Assembly (NCBI GenBank): GCA_008638375.1
Contig: CM018036.1
Span: 5,952,392-6,016,391, forward strand
Length of the DNA stretch: 64,000 nucleotides
Origin: Nyssa sinensis
Lineage: Eukaryota > Streptophyta > Magnoliopsida > Cornales > Nyssaceae
Reading direction: 5' to 3'
In this document: positions 25,802 to 37,400 of the stretch, piece after piece
Position numbering within the stretch: the stretch's first letter is position 1
Layout of the letters: every line of letters starts with the position of its first letter
Made by a program: the position numbers and the translations under genes
Notes under the pieces: generated by a model
Told to the model about the DNA's origin: nothing
Seen by the model: the letters and a program-made list of their open reading frames with translations, nothing else
Database searches by the model: none

Positions 25802-27150
25802 TGACATTGTATACAAAAAATTCCTACATGCATATGGTGAGCTTGTGTTTGATATGATTTTCTTTTTGGAACAATATGCTTTTAGGCCATGTTACCTAGC
25901 CCAATACTCTTATTAATTGTCATGTCAATAGCTTTGGCAACACCTATTTGAGTTGGTTGTGACTTGGAAAGGTTTTACAAGTCATGGGCAATATAGTTAA
26001 TACCAACTATATATGATGGAGCTTGAAATACAAGTTTACTTATTTATAAGAAAAAATTATATTTTGATGAGTCATTTAGTATTGAATTACGTCGAATGGT
26101 GATCATTTTAATTTTAAAATAAAAATAAAATTGCAAAGAGTTATATTTGATGTAAATTCACTTTCAAAAGTAAAGCAAGCTCTTGTTTCTGCAGTTAAAA
26201 TAGTTGTTTTCACAGCTCCCTCACTCGCATGAATAAATGAAAAGACCGTAAAAATAATACTTTTATAATTTAAATTCAAATCAATTAAAGTAAAACAACC
26301 CTTTAAAAAATGTTTTTTTGTTTTTGTTTTAATTTTTGTTTTCAGCATATTAGAAAAAGCATCAAATATCACACATGTACTAAAAAAGCCAAACATAAAA
26401 TGGTAAAAATTATTTGATAGGCCAAGCATGTGATGATGCCTTGTGGAGCCAATAGAGAGAACATGGTTGCACCCAACCACCATCCATCAAGCTTTTTTGA
26501 GGCCCATTGACACATGCACACTTTCACTCTCTCAATTCTCAACGTCCTCCAATAAGTCCAATTTGTTTTGGCTAATGCCTCAAATCACTAGGAAAACCAA
26601 ATAGATGTGACACATGCATGCATTAGCACCGATGGTTGAAAAGCCCAAATTACATTCATACTACGTAATGTCAAGAAATTTTTAGGTGAAACGGATTTAT
26701 TGATCAAGTTAATAAATTCAATCAATTATTTTAAACTGATAAAAATAATTTTTATTATTATTTAAAAAAATAAATAACATATACACATAACATAATTTAA
26801 TTAGGTCGAGTCCATACTTGGTCAATAACATGCGACCACAGGATTTTGGAGGGCGCAGCGATAATTATAAGGTTCCAATGTTTGCATGTGATTAGGAAAT
26901 CAAAACACAATATAATTTACAAATCTGAAAACCACATGATTTGATTCCCTTATGTTTTTAGGGATCAAAACAAACTTTGCCGAAAGTATATCAATCACAG
27001 AGAATGATCCTTGATTAATGATCCAAGTGGGGCCAATCTAAAAGTAGGCCCTCTACCTCCCTGGCACGTCCTTTATATAGATGATCATGATTCTAGAATC
27101 CTAGGTTCTTTTTTTCTTTATTTATTAAAAGAGTTTTTTTTTCTAACAAT
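25273..27150. other. Intergenic, no gene recognised
   Basis: A moderately AT-rich stretch with a (TA)n microsatellite at about 25,778-25,801. No similarity to a known protein family was found in any frame. Confidence 0.4.
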
Positions 27151-27159
27151 TTTTTTTTT

Positions 27160-27315
27160 TAGCCATAAAGCCTTTGTAAGATTTAGTTCGAATGTAGTAT
27201 TAAGATTCTATTTCAGTTACTTAAGTGTTTATTTTTTTATGTAGTTTGCATGAGTTCAATTTTTTGAGTTCAACTCTGCTCACTTACCACTGTATTTGAA
27301 AAAAAAAAAGGATTG
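27160..27315 (+). repeat. Single SINE-like copy
   Basis: CATAAAGCC, TTTAGTTCGAATGTAGTAT, ATTTTTTTATGTAGTTTGCA, TGAGTTCAA and a terminal A-run follow the same order as the units at 23.44-24.03 kb. The A-tail of about eleven bases is compatible with retroposition. The family is not recognised by name. Confidence 0.4.
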
Positions 27316-27576
27316 GTCCGAATGTATGCAAACACTCCAATCAATTAGCTTTAATCAAAATTGTGACTAACGCAAAGAAACCATTTTTATATTTAATATA
27401 TTAATATAAATTAATATTGATGAATATTTTACACTTGTTGAAATCTATTTAAAATTTCATATAATGGGTTATTTTTTAAAAAATAATGTGTCATTTTTTA
27501 GTTAATGTTTTAAAAGTTTAAATACAAAAATTAGAAGAAAAATAAAAACTTAAAAAATAATATATTGACAGACAAA

Positions 27577-27925
27577 ATGACGTTTTTCCACTATTTGGCT
27601 ACTGCACCGTGATATCTTTTAGAAGATAACGGAGGAAAAAGTCTAATCACAATCCGCTATATTCACATTATACATGTGACAACAAAAGAGTTCACGCCAA
27701 AGAAATTTTTTACAGATATGCCCATGCCTACTTGAAGCGTGATTAATGTCATTTTTTCGCTATTTGACTACTGCACTATGATATCTTTTTTCTCAATAAT
27801 GAAGGAAAAAGTCTAATTACAGTCTGCTGTATTCACATTGCATATGTAACAACAAAAGAATTCATGCCAAAGAAATTTTTTACGAATACGACAGTCACCC
27901 ATACTTAAGATGTGATTAATGTCGT
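27577..27925. repeat. Direct tandem duplication, about 172 bp unit
   Basis: Copy 1 (27,577-27,747) and copy 2 (27,748-27,925) share ATTTGRCTACTGCAC, TGATATCTTTT, GGAAAAAGTCTAAT, ACAACAAAAGA, GCCAAAGAAATTTTTTAC and TGTGATTAATGTC. They differ by about 15-20 substitutions, so the duplication is not recent. Non-coding. Confidence 0.7.
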
Positions 27926-28273
27926 AATCAAATTCAAGCATGAGAAGATAACTTACAACGAACGCAGACGTAATTGTCCTCCATTTGATTCGAAGAAACT
28001 TTCCCTAAGGTAATGCTAAAATCAACGTTGAAACTTCAAAGTTAGGGTTCATCCCCTTTGGGGGGAAATTTGATCGTCCACCGCGGGACATGGAACTAAA
28101 GCATCGCAGCTATGCACGCGGTGGTACCACCACTTATTTATTCATATCAAACGGTTAGTACTGTTTCATGTTTTATGTTGACCCATCGCATGGCATTGGG
28201 GATGTCAATAAGCTTAGGTTTTAAATGGAGTTTTGGTACTGTTTCTTAAACTGAAATTTGTTAATAGAGCCCA

Positions 28274-29002
28274 CTAAGGGCCGTTTGGCCCAGCGTTTGT
28301 TTAGCAGTTTTTAGCATTTTTTCTACCAAAACGTAAAATCTGTTCCTACATAGGTGGTTGCCCCAGCGTTTGTTAATAAGCTTCGCGTCATGGGACTACT
28401 CAAAACGCAAAACGTTCGAAGCTGTAGAAAGCAGCTTCTTGCAACAGGTTTTTGTCTCACTTTTTAATTTTCCACTATTGCCGTCATTAATTGTTCTAAC
28501 AAATTGCAAAAGCAAGTCTTTTATAATGAATGAATTAATAACCACAATTTGTATATTAATTAGTTTTTGAATGTAAAAGGTTAAAACATGATGACATATA
28601 ATATGATATGTATTATAATACAATATATATGTGGTGTCACAATGATCCTAATTTTTTGCGGTTCATGTATGATATAATATATTATATATAATATTACATG
28701 ATATTAAATAATTATAAAAAATATTATTTTATATAATTATATTTAAAATATACATATTTGAAATTAATTTAATATAACATGTAGTCAAATACACCTCAAA
28801 TCATTCAATATAAAAAGGGTAAAAAAGACATTACATAGTCAATAATTACTTTAAAAATAATTTTTAATAAACACCCAATATTATTTTTGAAATCAAAATC
28901 ACTTTTGATATTTATCAATCCAAACACTAAATTGATTCTTCTAAAATCACTTCTCTCATAATCACTTCTCTAGCAGCTGAAGCTCTCCCAAACAGGCTCT
29001 AT
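28274..29002. mobile_element. Possible hAT-type MITE
   Basis: The left end TAAGGGCCGTTTGGCCCAGC and the reverse complement of the right end TAGAGCCTGTTTGGGAGAGC resemble each other and the GGGCCTGTTTGG ends common in plant hAT-type MITEs. Subterminal stretches also pair: AGCTGTAGAAAGCAGCTT near the left and AGCAGCTGAAGCT near the right. No target-site duplication is clear. No coding capacity. Confidence 0.35.
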
Positions 29003-29018
29003 CAGTAAACTTCTACAA

Positions 29019-29330
29019 TCAGACAAGCATAGAATAGGGTGGAGCAAGAAAGATCCTAAACACCTTCATGATACACACACACACCCACATATATATACAC
29101 ATATATACAAACAAGCAGGACCGAATGCATCTCTTTCCCATGCCTTCACAATTGTCATTCACATCACGATAACCATAAGAAGACACTGACCTCATTTCAC
29201 TCTTTTGAACCAAATTGAAACCACCATTATCTTTTCTCTCTTCAAAATCCATCTCAGTTGCACCCTCCAAGGCCCCGAAAAAGCCTCCATCCCTTCTACT
29301 TGCTGCTTCTGATCACCACTCTCGCTCCGT
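29019..29330 (-). other. Exon-like patch of unknown identity
   Basis: A GC-richer patch on the minus strand has a frame open over about 70 codons, running through DGGFFGALEGATEMDFEER and VSSYGYRDVNDNCEGMGKRC. Upstream lies a possible splice acceptor, TTGTTCAG before GACCGG. The open frame runs into a (CA/TG)n and (TA)n microsatellite after the Cys-rich part. I do not recognise the protein. It lies 0.5 kb beyond the 3' end of the SAE1 relic on the same strand. It may be a fragment of a gene or chance. Confidence 0.2.
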
Positions 29331-29831
29331 ATCTCTATCACCGGTCCTGAACAAGACCTTTAATCATATGAAATTGATACTCATCTTTTTTTAGAGTACG
29401 TATATATCATATGAAACAGAAATGATGTCCATCTTCATCCATAAATATTTGCCACGGTGCAGATACAAGACAACGTGAAAGGTTCTCTGCTAGTTACTAC
29501 AATACCAAGCTTCATATATATGGCATGCCATAAACGGGTGTAACAGCGAGTTTACTAATAACAGACAAAAATTATGAACAATGCTACATCTCAAAAGCCA
29601 ACATCAGTTGTCGAAAAATGGAAAGTGCGTATAGACCTTAAGATTCACTATCAATCCAGTCACCCAAAAATATGCAAGAAAATCCACAAATGAAAAAAAA
29701 AAAAAGAGGGTAGCCTCTCCTCATCACTGATCCACAAATTTTCCATAGGGTAGTTGCTATTTATGGACATCCTGGAATCTATTCCTACAATGCTATCTTC
29801 AAGTGAAACAAATGTCCCTAACAAGGTCTGC

Positions 29832-32800
29832 CTAGCCTTCAGTGTTAGTGTTTGACATGTCCTCTATCATGCCCTTCCCATCCAGAGCATCAAAGAAGAA
29901 GAAATTTTTGAGGGGATCCCCTTTGCCTGATATTACTTTAATAACCTCCTATGGAATGGAAGTGTTCAAAGTGTTAATAAAGTAAAAACACAATTTAGCC
30001 ATAAAATAAAACTTGAGCAAAAAGATGATGGCTTTGATATTGAGCATTCCCCTAATTATTGCACATACTGGAGGGAATTCTACTGTACCAGCAACCAATC
30101 TCTCCAGGAAAGAAACAGGAATCTGAGATTCGTTCAACGACTGCATAGGCACAAGGTAGGTCGGATAAGAAAGAGCACGCTTTAGTAATAATTAGTATAC
30201 AACCAGGTCAAAAAACTCGAAGTAACATACATGTGTCTCACAAAGTTCCTTCCTCAACTTCAGAACATTAGGAAGGTCTGCAATTGAAGTTTCACCAGGA
30301 TTACGCCCCTCTGCCTTTTCAAACTTTCTACAACTGGAAACAAAATTAACAAGTTGCATCATTTGCACAAAATGGTTGCTCTTAGACTCAAATCTGTCCT
30401 CTAATGCTTGGTAATTTAAGCATTTTACCATTACATCAAGCAATAATCCCTCTCAACACCCCATATTAGCGGGATCAACATTAGGTAATGGCTTTTGGAT
30501 CATTTCTAAGAAAATTAACAATCAGAAATGTTACTTCTCCTCTGCTGCTTTTATCTGGATGTATTGTTGCTAGGTGTAGTTTTGGGGGTATGCCCCTTTA
30601 TTATAGGACATTCCTTACATTTTGAATATCTAATATATTTCTCACTTGCAACTAATTAAAAAAAAAAAGGGCACCAAAACAAGGGAGGGCTGTCACCTGT
30701 CAAAAACAACAATTTCTATTCCTGAAGCCCAAGAAAGAAACAAATGCATACTTGCGAAAGAATACAATTGCAAGTAGAGCAGGAAGTGTTTCAGATACAC
30801 TATACAATTAGCAAGTATACCCTGCAGAACCTCTTTGGAATGTTCGGTATAAATTAGAGCCTTTCTTTCCAGGTGTGCATAAAATCGTTCACATCGGCTA
30901 ACAAGTAGAATCAACTTTCTAAGCAGGCAGTTTAATCAAGTGCAAATGAATTCTTCAATTAAGGTTAAATTGCATGGTCAAACTAAGCCCCACCATGTGA
31001 GGAAATTGGGCCCCAGAAATGTGTAATTTGTGTCACACAATGTTAAACAATAAACTAGTATTCTAGCCTAAAAAGTCACAAAACCACTCCAAACCAAATC
31101 TGTTCCTCTTCCCTGAATCACTCCTGTCTGATTATACTTGATTAACCAGTAAAAGAACACCAAGTGCAAACACAAGCTATTTTGGAGGTTTAGGTTCCAT
31201 ACTTCCATCCAACCGAAAAAACCACGACTTTGCAAGAAATCAGAGAGCAATTCCATTCCCCATTGGGCCCTGGTATCCTATTTGGTTTCTTGATTTTGAA
31301 GCCTTAGTTGGACTCCAGATCACTTTGCCTACTCGTTTCTGTTACCTATCTCATTGCAATCTATTGAACTACTTTGCTTCCACAAAACTCAGCCCCACAC
31401 CACCGCTAATAAAATAAGAGAATATAAAACAGAAGGATAAAAGAAAAACTAGAAACTTGTTATACCTCTCATAGCAAAGTATGGCTTTGACGCTATTCTA
31501 GGAAGAGATTTCCAAGGTATTGCAATTGCTTCCTGCAATTAAAAGGTATCATAAGACAAAAACCAGAGTCTCCAGTTAAAAATTTTCATCAGAAATGAAT
31601 AATTATTGACCTCCATTATTCTTTTAGAACAATCCAAATTTAAGTTGCATAATAGACTTTTAATAATAAAAAAAAGCTCTCACACAGCATTAGTCCCACG
31701 ATTGCAGGACACTAAGATGGGTGGACTGGGTACAAAACAACCAAACTTCATCATTATTTTCTTGAAGTGCCCGCCACTCGTACCCACCTCTCATGCTTGG
31801 CAGCTTTGCAGATGTGAATAAGATAACCATACAGTACACCTGACATTATTTGAAATTTTGAATGAAATTTGGCCAACCAAGTCATACCTGAAAACTGGGA
31901 TAGAGCAGTTCAAATTTAATCTTTTCATCCAGATTTTTCTGTCGAGACAAAAAAAAAAAAAGAACAGAATATTAAAACCACTGGCAATATGTTTAGAGGC
32001 TTCAACTTGTCATCATCTATGGACTTCATACAAAAATTTCTGAAAATAAAAATGTAGCGTAAAACCATCAGATAAGCTGGTATTTCAGTTAAGTCCGCAC
32101 AAAATAAGGAATTAATGGGCAACATCTAAGGTAAAAGGGAACAAACAATAGAAATCCCATACAACCAAGGCCGGCTCTTGTATAAGGCAGCTAAAGCGAT
32201 CGCTTTATGCCCCACTCACAGATTAGGCCTCAAATTTTAGATATATCAATAGTACAATTTAACTAAAAGTAGAAGTGCCAAGCTTATAAAAGTCTAATCC
32301 TTCTTCCTTACCAAAAAAAAGAGCCCCATAAATATTTTAACTAATTATATTTTATACCCAAAAATTAAATAAATAAAAAACAAAAGTCTTAAAAACTCAA
32401 CAGTTTGTAAGGCTCATAAAAATTTAATCTTTTCCTATATTTTATACCAAAAAAAGAGAGTAAAAAATATAAAATAAAAAGAGTCTTAAAAACTCAATGG
32501 TCACTCTATCACTTTAATACTCTTAAAAACTCAACCGTCACTCTATCACTTTTATACTTTCAATACAATTTATTCTCCTACTCATTATCTCTTTTACTCT
32601 CTTAAATTATCTGAATATATTTCTCCCTCTCGGCTCTTTTTCTGAATCTCTTTAATCAAATTCAAAACATACAACCTATGAAGCACAAACACTCTATTTT
32701 GGCTCACGTGTCCGTGTCGGACACCAACACTCTCGAACACTTAAATCATAGATATTGATGATTAAATGAAAAAGTCATTTAATTTTTATTTAATGGTTTT

Positions 32801-34859
32801 GCTATTTTAATATCTTAATAATATTTTTGTAATTTGTGTTTTTATACCAAATTAATTGCAATCATAATAAGTTTTTATTATATAGTCATATAAAAAATTC
32901 AAATATATTCAACGTATCTGTATCTTACTTTTTTGAGAAATAACGTGTTTTCGTGTCCATGTCGTGTCATATCCGTATCCCGTATCCGTATCCATGCTTC
33001 TTAGCATACAATATTCTCTCAACTCACCATATTGATCCCAATTTTTTTTTCGATTGAGGCAAGTTGTTAATATATTTTTTAAAATTTTTGCTTTAGGCCT
33101 CAAATTGTCACAAGCCGGCCCTACATATTAGCTCAATTATAATAATTGAGATAGAATATGAAAATTTGAACACTACATATTTATATTATTTAAAGTATAA
33201 AAGTGGAAAAAAAAAAAAGAAATCATGAAAATAGAAAATACCAAAGAATATAAAAATTAGATTACCATTGAGTAAGTATAGTTCTGCAAATCAACAAAAA
33301 ATTCGCCACAGGAATCTCTGCAGTCCACTGTATAAAATGCAACACGCTTTGATGACTTGCGGCATTTCCCATTAATCAATTTCTGAGGTAGAAACATGAA
33401 GAAAGAGAAAAAACCAAAAAAAAATGTCAAAGGATATAAGGGGCCCATAGAAATGCAAATTGTGTATGAAAGGAACACATTCTAAGAAGAGCAATGAAAC
33501 TTCATCAATAAGGAAACTTTACAAGATGTGACTTTTGCTAGTAAGAGAGTATATTACTTTGGTAGGAAGGGAGCAACAACTGACTACTACAACATCAAAT
33601 TTGTCATAGAAATTTCCATCAAAGCTTGATAAATCTCCTGTATAAATAAAATTTGGATCTGATAAAAAATTTCCATATAGCAGCCCCAATATCGATAACA
33701 CTTCTAAAACTCAAATAGAAAACTTTAGCCAAATAAAGAGCGATAACAAGAAGAGAGGATTTCAATGCATGATCAATGTTGCACCAAGTTATGATGTATG
33801 TTACACATTTGAGTGTTATATTTCTGATCTGGATTGTTCAAAGCAAAAAGCATATAGTTTAATACACTTGTCCTGTACTGTCTTTTACAATTTTGTTCTT
33901 TTAGTTATGACAAGTAGATTTTGACCATACAATACTCCCAAAGTACTATGTGCCATATCATCAACCTAAAGTTGAGCAATACAACGAAATTCTAAAGTCT
34001 TCACCAACAACATGAAACATGTAAAAAGCAGGCGAAGGACAACTTACAAGGGTATGTCACAAATGATGTCCTGTTGTCCACCCATAGGAAATAAAAATAA
34101 GTGGTAATAGTAGTCAAAGTTCAACTCGAGATACAAGGAGCTGACCTTTTTCAATGGAAACACGGACCATGCGATTGAAATCTTTCAATGAATCGCAACA
34201 AAGTTCAGCAATAGATCTCCCAGCAAAATTCTCATCAGGAGCAATTAAGAAATTTGCTGATAGTGCTTCTTTGGTCACTGGGCGGTCATCAATTAATGTC
34301 AAACTAACTACTCCAGCCAGAACGATGTTCTTGCAAAACTGCACCAATACGAAAAAGAAAAATTAGCATGCCATATTTGCAGATTACAACAAATACCAAT
34401 TGTATACATAAACATATATTTATTTAAAAATAAACGGAATAAAATGAACAGAAGTAAGTTTAAAAATGTAATTATCACAGAATGATGAACAGCTTCAACA
34501 AATGTGCCAAAGGCAGTTTTTCACAACTATGAGGGTATTAGAGAAAAAAAACTTTAAAATTTACCTCGGCAACAGTCCCTTTGAGTCAAAATCAAAGTTA
34601 ACAGTTAGAAAACGTATATGTAGCTTCAACCACTACACCAAAATTTAGATCATGCATTGTAATCTCGATGATTAACATAAAATTTAGTATTGACTGAATA
34701 AATATTTAATTGAAGTGAAGTCCACGAGCGAAAGTAAAAATTGTAATTAAGTAAACAAATATATATATATAAGTACTTTCGTTGAGCATCAGCGCCCCAA
34801 ACCCTAATCTGGCGATCATACAATGCAGTATCCTGCTCCGTCAACTCCTCATCGTCCAT
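29832..34859 (-). pseudogene. SAE1: SUMO-activating enzyme subunit 1 (SAE1), decayed copy
   Basis: The minus strand carries exons of SAE1, the regulatory half of the nuclear SAE1-SAE2 E1 enzyme that activates SUMO. Readable exons are 34,859-34,777 (MDDEELTEQDTALYDRQIRV..), 34,338-34,146 (FCKNIVLAGVVSLTLIDD..), 33,637-33,558, 33,382-33,266 (KSSKRVAFYTVDCRDSCGE..), 31,938-31,888, 31,532-31,466, 30,333-30,231, 30,140-about 30,040 and 29,948-29,832 (EVIKVISGKGDPLKNFFFFD.. to the stop). Intron phases fit across most joins. Three lesions are visible. The exon that should follow exon 1 is not readable: only GTVAE (34,579-34,565) keeps a good donor, and a look-alike at about 34,624-34,644 has an in-frame stop. 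The 30,333-30,231 exon is 103 bases where its neighbours need a length of 2 modulo 3, so the frame shifts. The donor after GMLN (about 30,040) is gone. Conserved introns mean this is not a retrocopy. A wrongly called base could mimic the frameshift but not the other two lesions. A functional copy is presumably elsewhere. Confidence 0.75.
32165..33115. mobile_element. GGCCGG-ended DNA transposon in an SAE1 intron
   Basis: The left end AAGGCCGGCTCTTGT and the reverse complement of the right end TAGGGCCGGCTTGTGA are inverted repeats. Just inside, TTAGGCCTCAAATTTTAG (left) pairs with TTTGAGGCCTAAAGC (right, reverse complement). The core of about 0.95 kb is non-coding and contains direct repeats of CTTAAAAACTCAA followed by CACTCTATCACTTT. 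Such GGGCCGG ends occur in non-autonomous hAT-like elements. Flanking octamers CATACAAC and CATATTAG agree at only five positions, so the target-site duplication is uncertain. Confidence 0.5.
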
Positions 34860-34866
34860 TCTTAAA

Positions 34867-35048
34867 GAGTAATGCTAGTTTTACCTTTATATTTTACTAA
34901 AAATGTTTACCTTCATGAGTTGTCAGTATTGTATTGGTTGAATATCACATCATCATATGACATGATGTGATATTCAACCAATACAACACTGACAACTCAT
35001 GAAAATAAACACATTTGATAAAGTTTTTAAGTAAGCCTAGCATTATTG
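34867..35048. mobile_element. 182-bp fold-back MITE directly upstream of the SAE1 start codon
   Basis: Almost the whole element is one inverted repeat. TTCATGAGTTGTCAGT and TTGTATTGGTTGAATATCA occur on the left and again, inverted with one change, on the right. The outer arms TAATGCTAG and CTAGCATTA also pair. A nine-base target duplication ATTCTTAAA flanks it (34,858-34,866 and 35,049-35,057), a length typical of Mutator-type elements. The left copy overlaps the SAE1 ATG (34,859-34,857), so the insertion split the start codon region from its leader. The spacer between the arms is about ten bases, so a transcript would form a long hairpin. Confidence 0.8.
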
Positions 35049-35473
35049 ATTCTTAAATTCATTTGAGAGAAAATTGGAATCTATATCTGAGGGCAATTTT
35101 GGAACTTTAGGTAAGAATTTTGTTAATGGCCTTGAAGATCATGATAAAGGGCAGCCCAAGTCCAAAGTCGAGAAGTCCAAGCCAACCTAACTATGGGTCA
35201 AGATATGCTCAACCCAAGTAAGTTGAGGTCAGCCCAAGAGAGAGAGAACATTGAGTTTAAAGTTCTGTAACATTTGTTTCAATAGTAGCTAATATATATT
35301 TCAAATTTTTTAATTTAAATATATTTGTAATTAATTATTAATAAAATTATTAAATAATATGTCGACTATACCGCCAACGTTTATATGAATATTATTTGAG
35401 ATCTAAGATTTGATTGAAAAAATTCAAATATTTAATAGTAAGAAAAAGAAAATAATCAAACAATAATATTTGA

Positions 35474-35601
35474 TTACATTGATAAGATGGCACAAGAAGA
35501 GGCAGGATAATACCCAAGGGATTTTGGATTAAGCTGCTCATTCTTCCATATGGTATGCTCTGTTTTCGTTTCTTCTACAATGGCCAATAATGCCTTTAAT
35601 C
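35474..35601 (-). other. Orphan terminal-exon-like segment
   Basis: On the minus strand a splice acceptor (TGATTTGCAG) is followed by a 128-base open segment encoding LKALLAIVEETKTEHTIWKN, then EQLNPKSLGYYPASSCAILS-Met and a TAA stop. The composition and amphipathic sequence look like a real last exon. I do not recognise the family. Upstream exons would lie to the right, where a (CA)n run, a (TA)n run and a hAT element now stand, so the gene is probably broken or the segment is a chance frame. Confidence 0.3.
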
Positions 35602-35759
35602 CTGCAAATCACACACACACACACACACAGAACTATAATGAAAGAACAAGTAAAAATCACTCCCGGAAATCTAAGTTCGTAATGGTTATGAGCATGCAAA
35701 TTAGAAATTGAAAGAAAATCAAATGCATGAGTAGAAATGTTTTGAATCTTTGAAGAGAA

Positions 35760-35797
<38 letters not shown>

Positions 35798-36079
35798 AAG
35801 TATATTAGGTAAACATTAGATGATTTAATTACAAATTAATCTAATATGATTATTGATAAACGGTCAATATTATTTAACTATATTAGGGGTGCATATGGGT
35901 TTAGTTGGTCGGGTTACAAAATAATCGGAACCGATCTGACCTTGAACGGTTCTAAAAAATAATAACTGGAATCGAATCATAACAATGATAGAACCGAATC
36001 GACTCAACCCAAAATTATTTGGATTCGGGTCGGGTCGGGTCGGGTCGGGTCCGGTTCTATCCAAAATACTAAATCTATT

Positions 36080-36690
36080 ATTTGTTTCTCTCTAAAAACT
36101 TGATTTCGATTACATGTTGATGCTGCACTTTTTTGGCTGTAGCCGACTTTGACCTTCTGTGACCTTGAAGAACACTTAATAAGATAATCAGAGGACCATC
36201 GGATTGGCTTCCGGACGATAGCCACTCCGATGCTTAAGTTAATAAATTGAATTGAAAAGACTGTAATGTAAGCCAAAGAATGAACATAGAAAATAAAGCG
36301 TACCTTTAGGGTTTAATTTATAGATGGGGGCTTTCCTAAGTTGATTAGAATTTGGAGCCATGAAAGTAGTGATTTGATCATCGGAGATAGTAGTTTCTAT
36401 GTTGGACATTGTATCAAAATAGAGATAACCATGTGTGGCGGTTTCCTTGTAGGAGACTGTTTCCATATTCCCTACTCGGCAGGTATTAAGACGGTGATGA
36501 GCTCTGAATAGCGGAGAGTGTTCTGGAGGTCTGTGCTTGGACCTGTAGGCTCCGTAGCTCTGCTCTGTAGGCGTGTGCTCGACCCTTTAAGTTTTGTAGG
36601 TCTGTTCTGAATGTTCAGCATGCTTTGGATGACCAATCCCTAATTGATCTGTAGACACACGTGTCGCATGAGAATTGGTCTGTCATTTTG
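36080..36690 (-). mobile_element. LTR fragment nested in the hAT element
   Basis: Inverted relative to the copy at 15.43-16.02 kb, it shares with it (read on the minus strand) ATGGCTCCAAATTCTAATCA, ACTTAGGAA, TATAAATTAAACCCTAAAGG, TACGCTTTATTTT, CTTTGGCTT, TTAACTTAAGCATCGGAG, TGGCTATCG and GTGCAGCATC. It is a solo or broken LTR, and it inserted into, or was carried by, the surrounding hAT element. Borders are approximate. Confidence 0.6.
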
Positions 36691-37400
36691 TGGTATATCA
36701 CATGTATGTATATATGTTATATAGATATTATATATATACAGTAAGTTATACATATATGCGTTTATGTATGTATATATGTTATATAAATATTATATATATA
36801 ACAGATTATATATACAACAAGTTTTTTTTAGGTAATTTATACATCAAATTATATAGATATGGATATAGATATAGATATAAATATATATATATATGTATTT
36901 ATGCTATATACATATTATATATACAACAAGTTATATATATATGTATGTATGTATGTATGTTATAAAAATATTATATATATTTAATATATAACAGGTTATA
37001 TATGTAACAAGTTTTTTTAAGTAATTTTTACATTAGGTTATACAGATATAGATATATATATATATATATGTATATGTATGTACGTACGTACGTATGTATG
37101 TAATATACATATTATATATATTTTATATACAATAGGTTCTTTTTAGATAATTTATACAACATGTTATATATATAATATGTATATTACATACATACATACA
37201 TATACATATATATGTGTGTGTGTTGTATGTATGTATGGATATATGTTTTATATATATTATATATTTTATATCCAACAGATAATATATATAGCAGTTTATA
37301 TATATAATAACGAATTAAATTAGTTATGTGTGTGATACATAAAGTTTATATGATATATATGGTGTGTGCGCGCGCGCGCGTGCATGTGTTATGTATTTCA
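36690..37400. repeat. Complex AT-rich satellite with TATG/GATA microsatellites
   Basis: About 0.7 kb is composed of TATA, GTAT, GATATA and TACG iterations. A longer unit recurs at about 36,815, 37,005 and 37,125: ACAACAAGTTTTTTTTAGG, AATTTATACAT and TTATATAGATAT. Perfect 29-base inverted repeats occur at 37,092-37,120 and 37,167-37,195, separated by 46 bases. A (GC)n-rich purine/pyrimidine alternation lies at about 37,362-37,385. No gene. Confidence 0.7.

Noticed and set aside
26103..26483. A 126-codon minus-strand frame
   Set aside because: Residue composition follows AT-rich sequence, and there is no domain, splice context or promoter; treated as chance.
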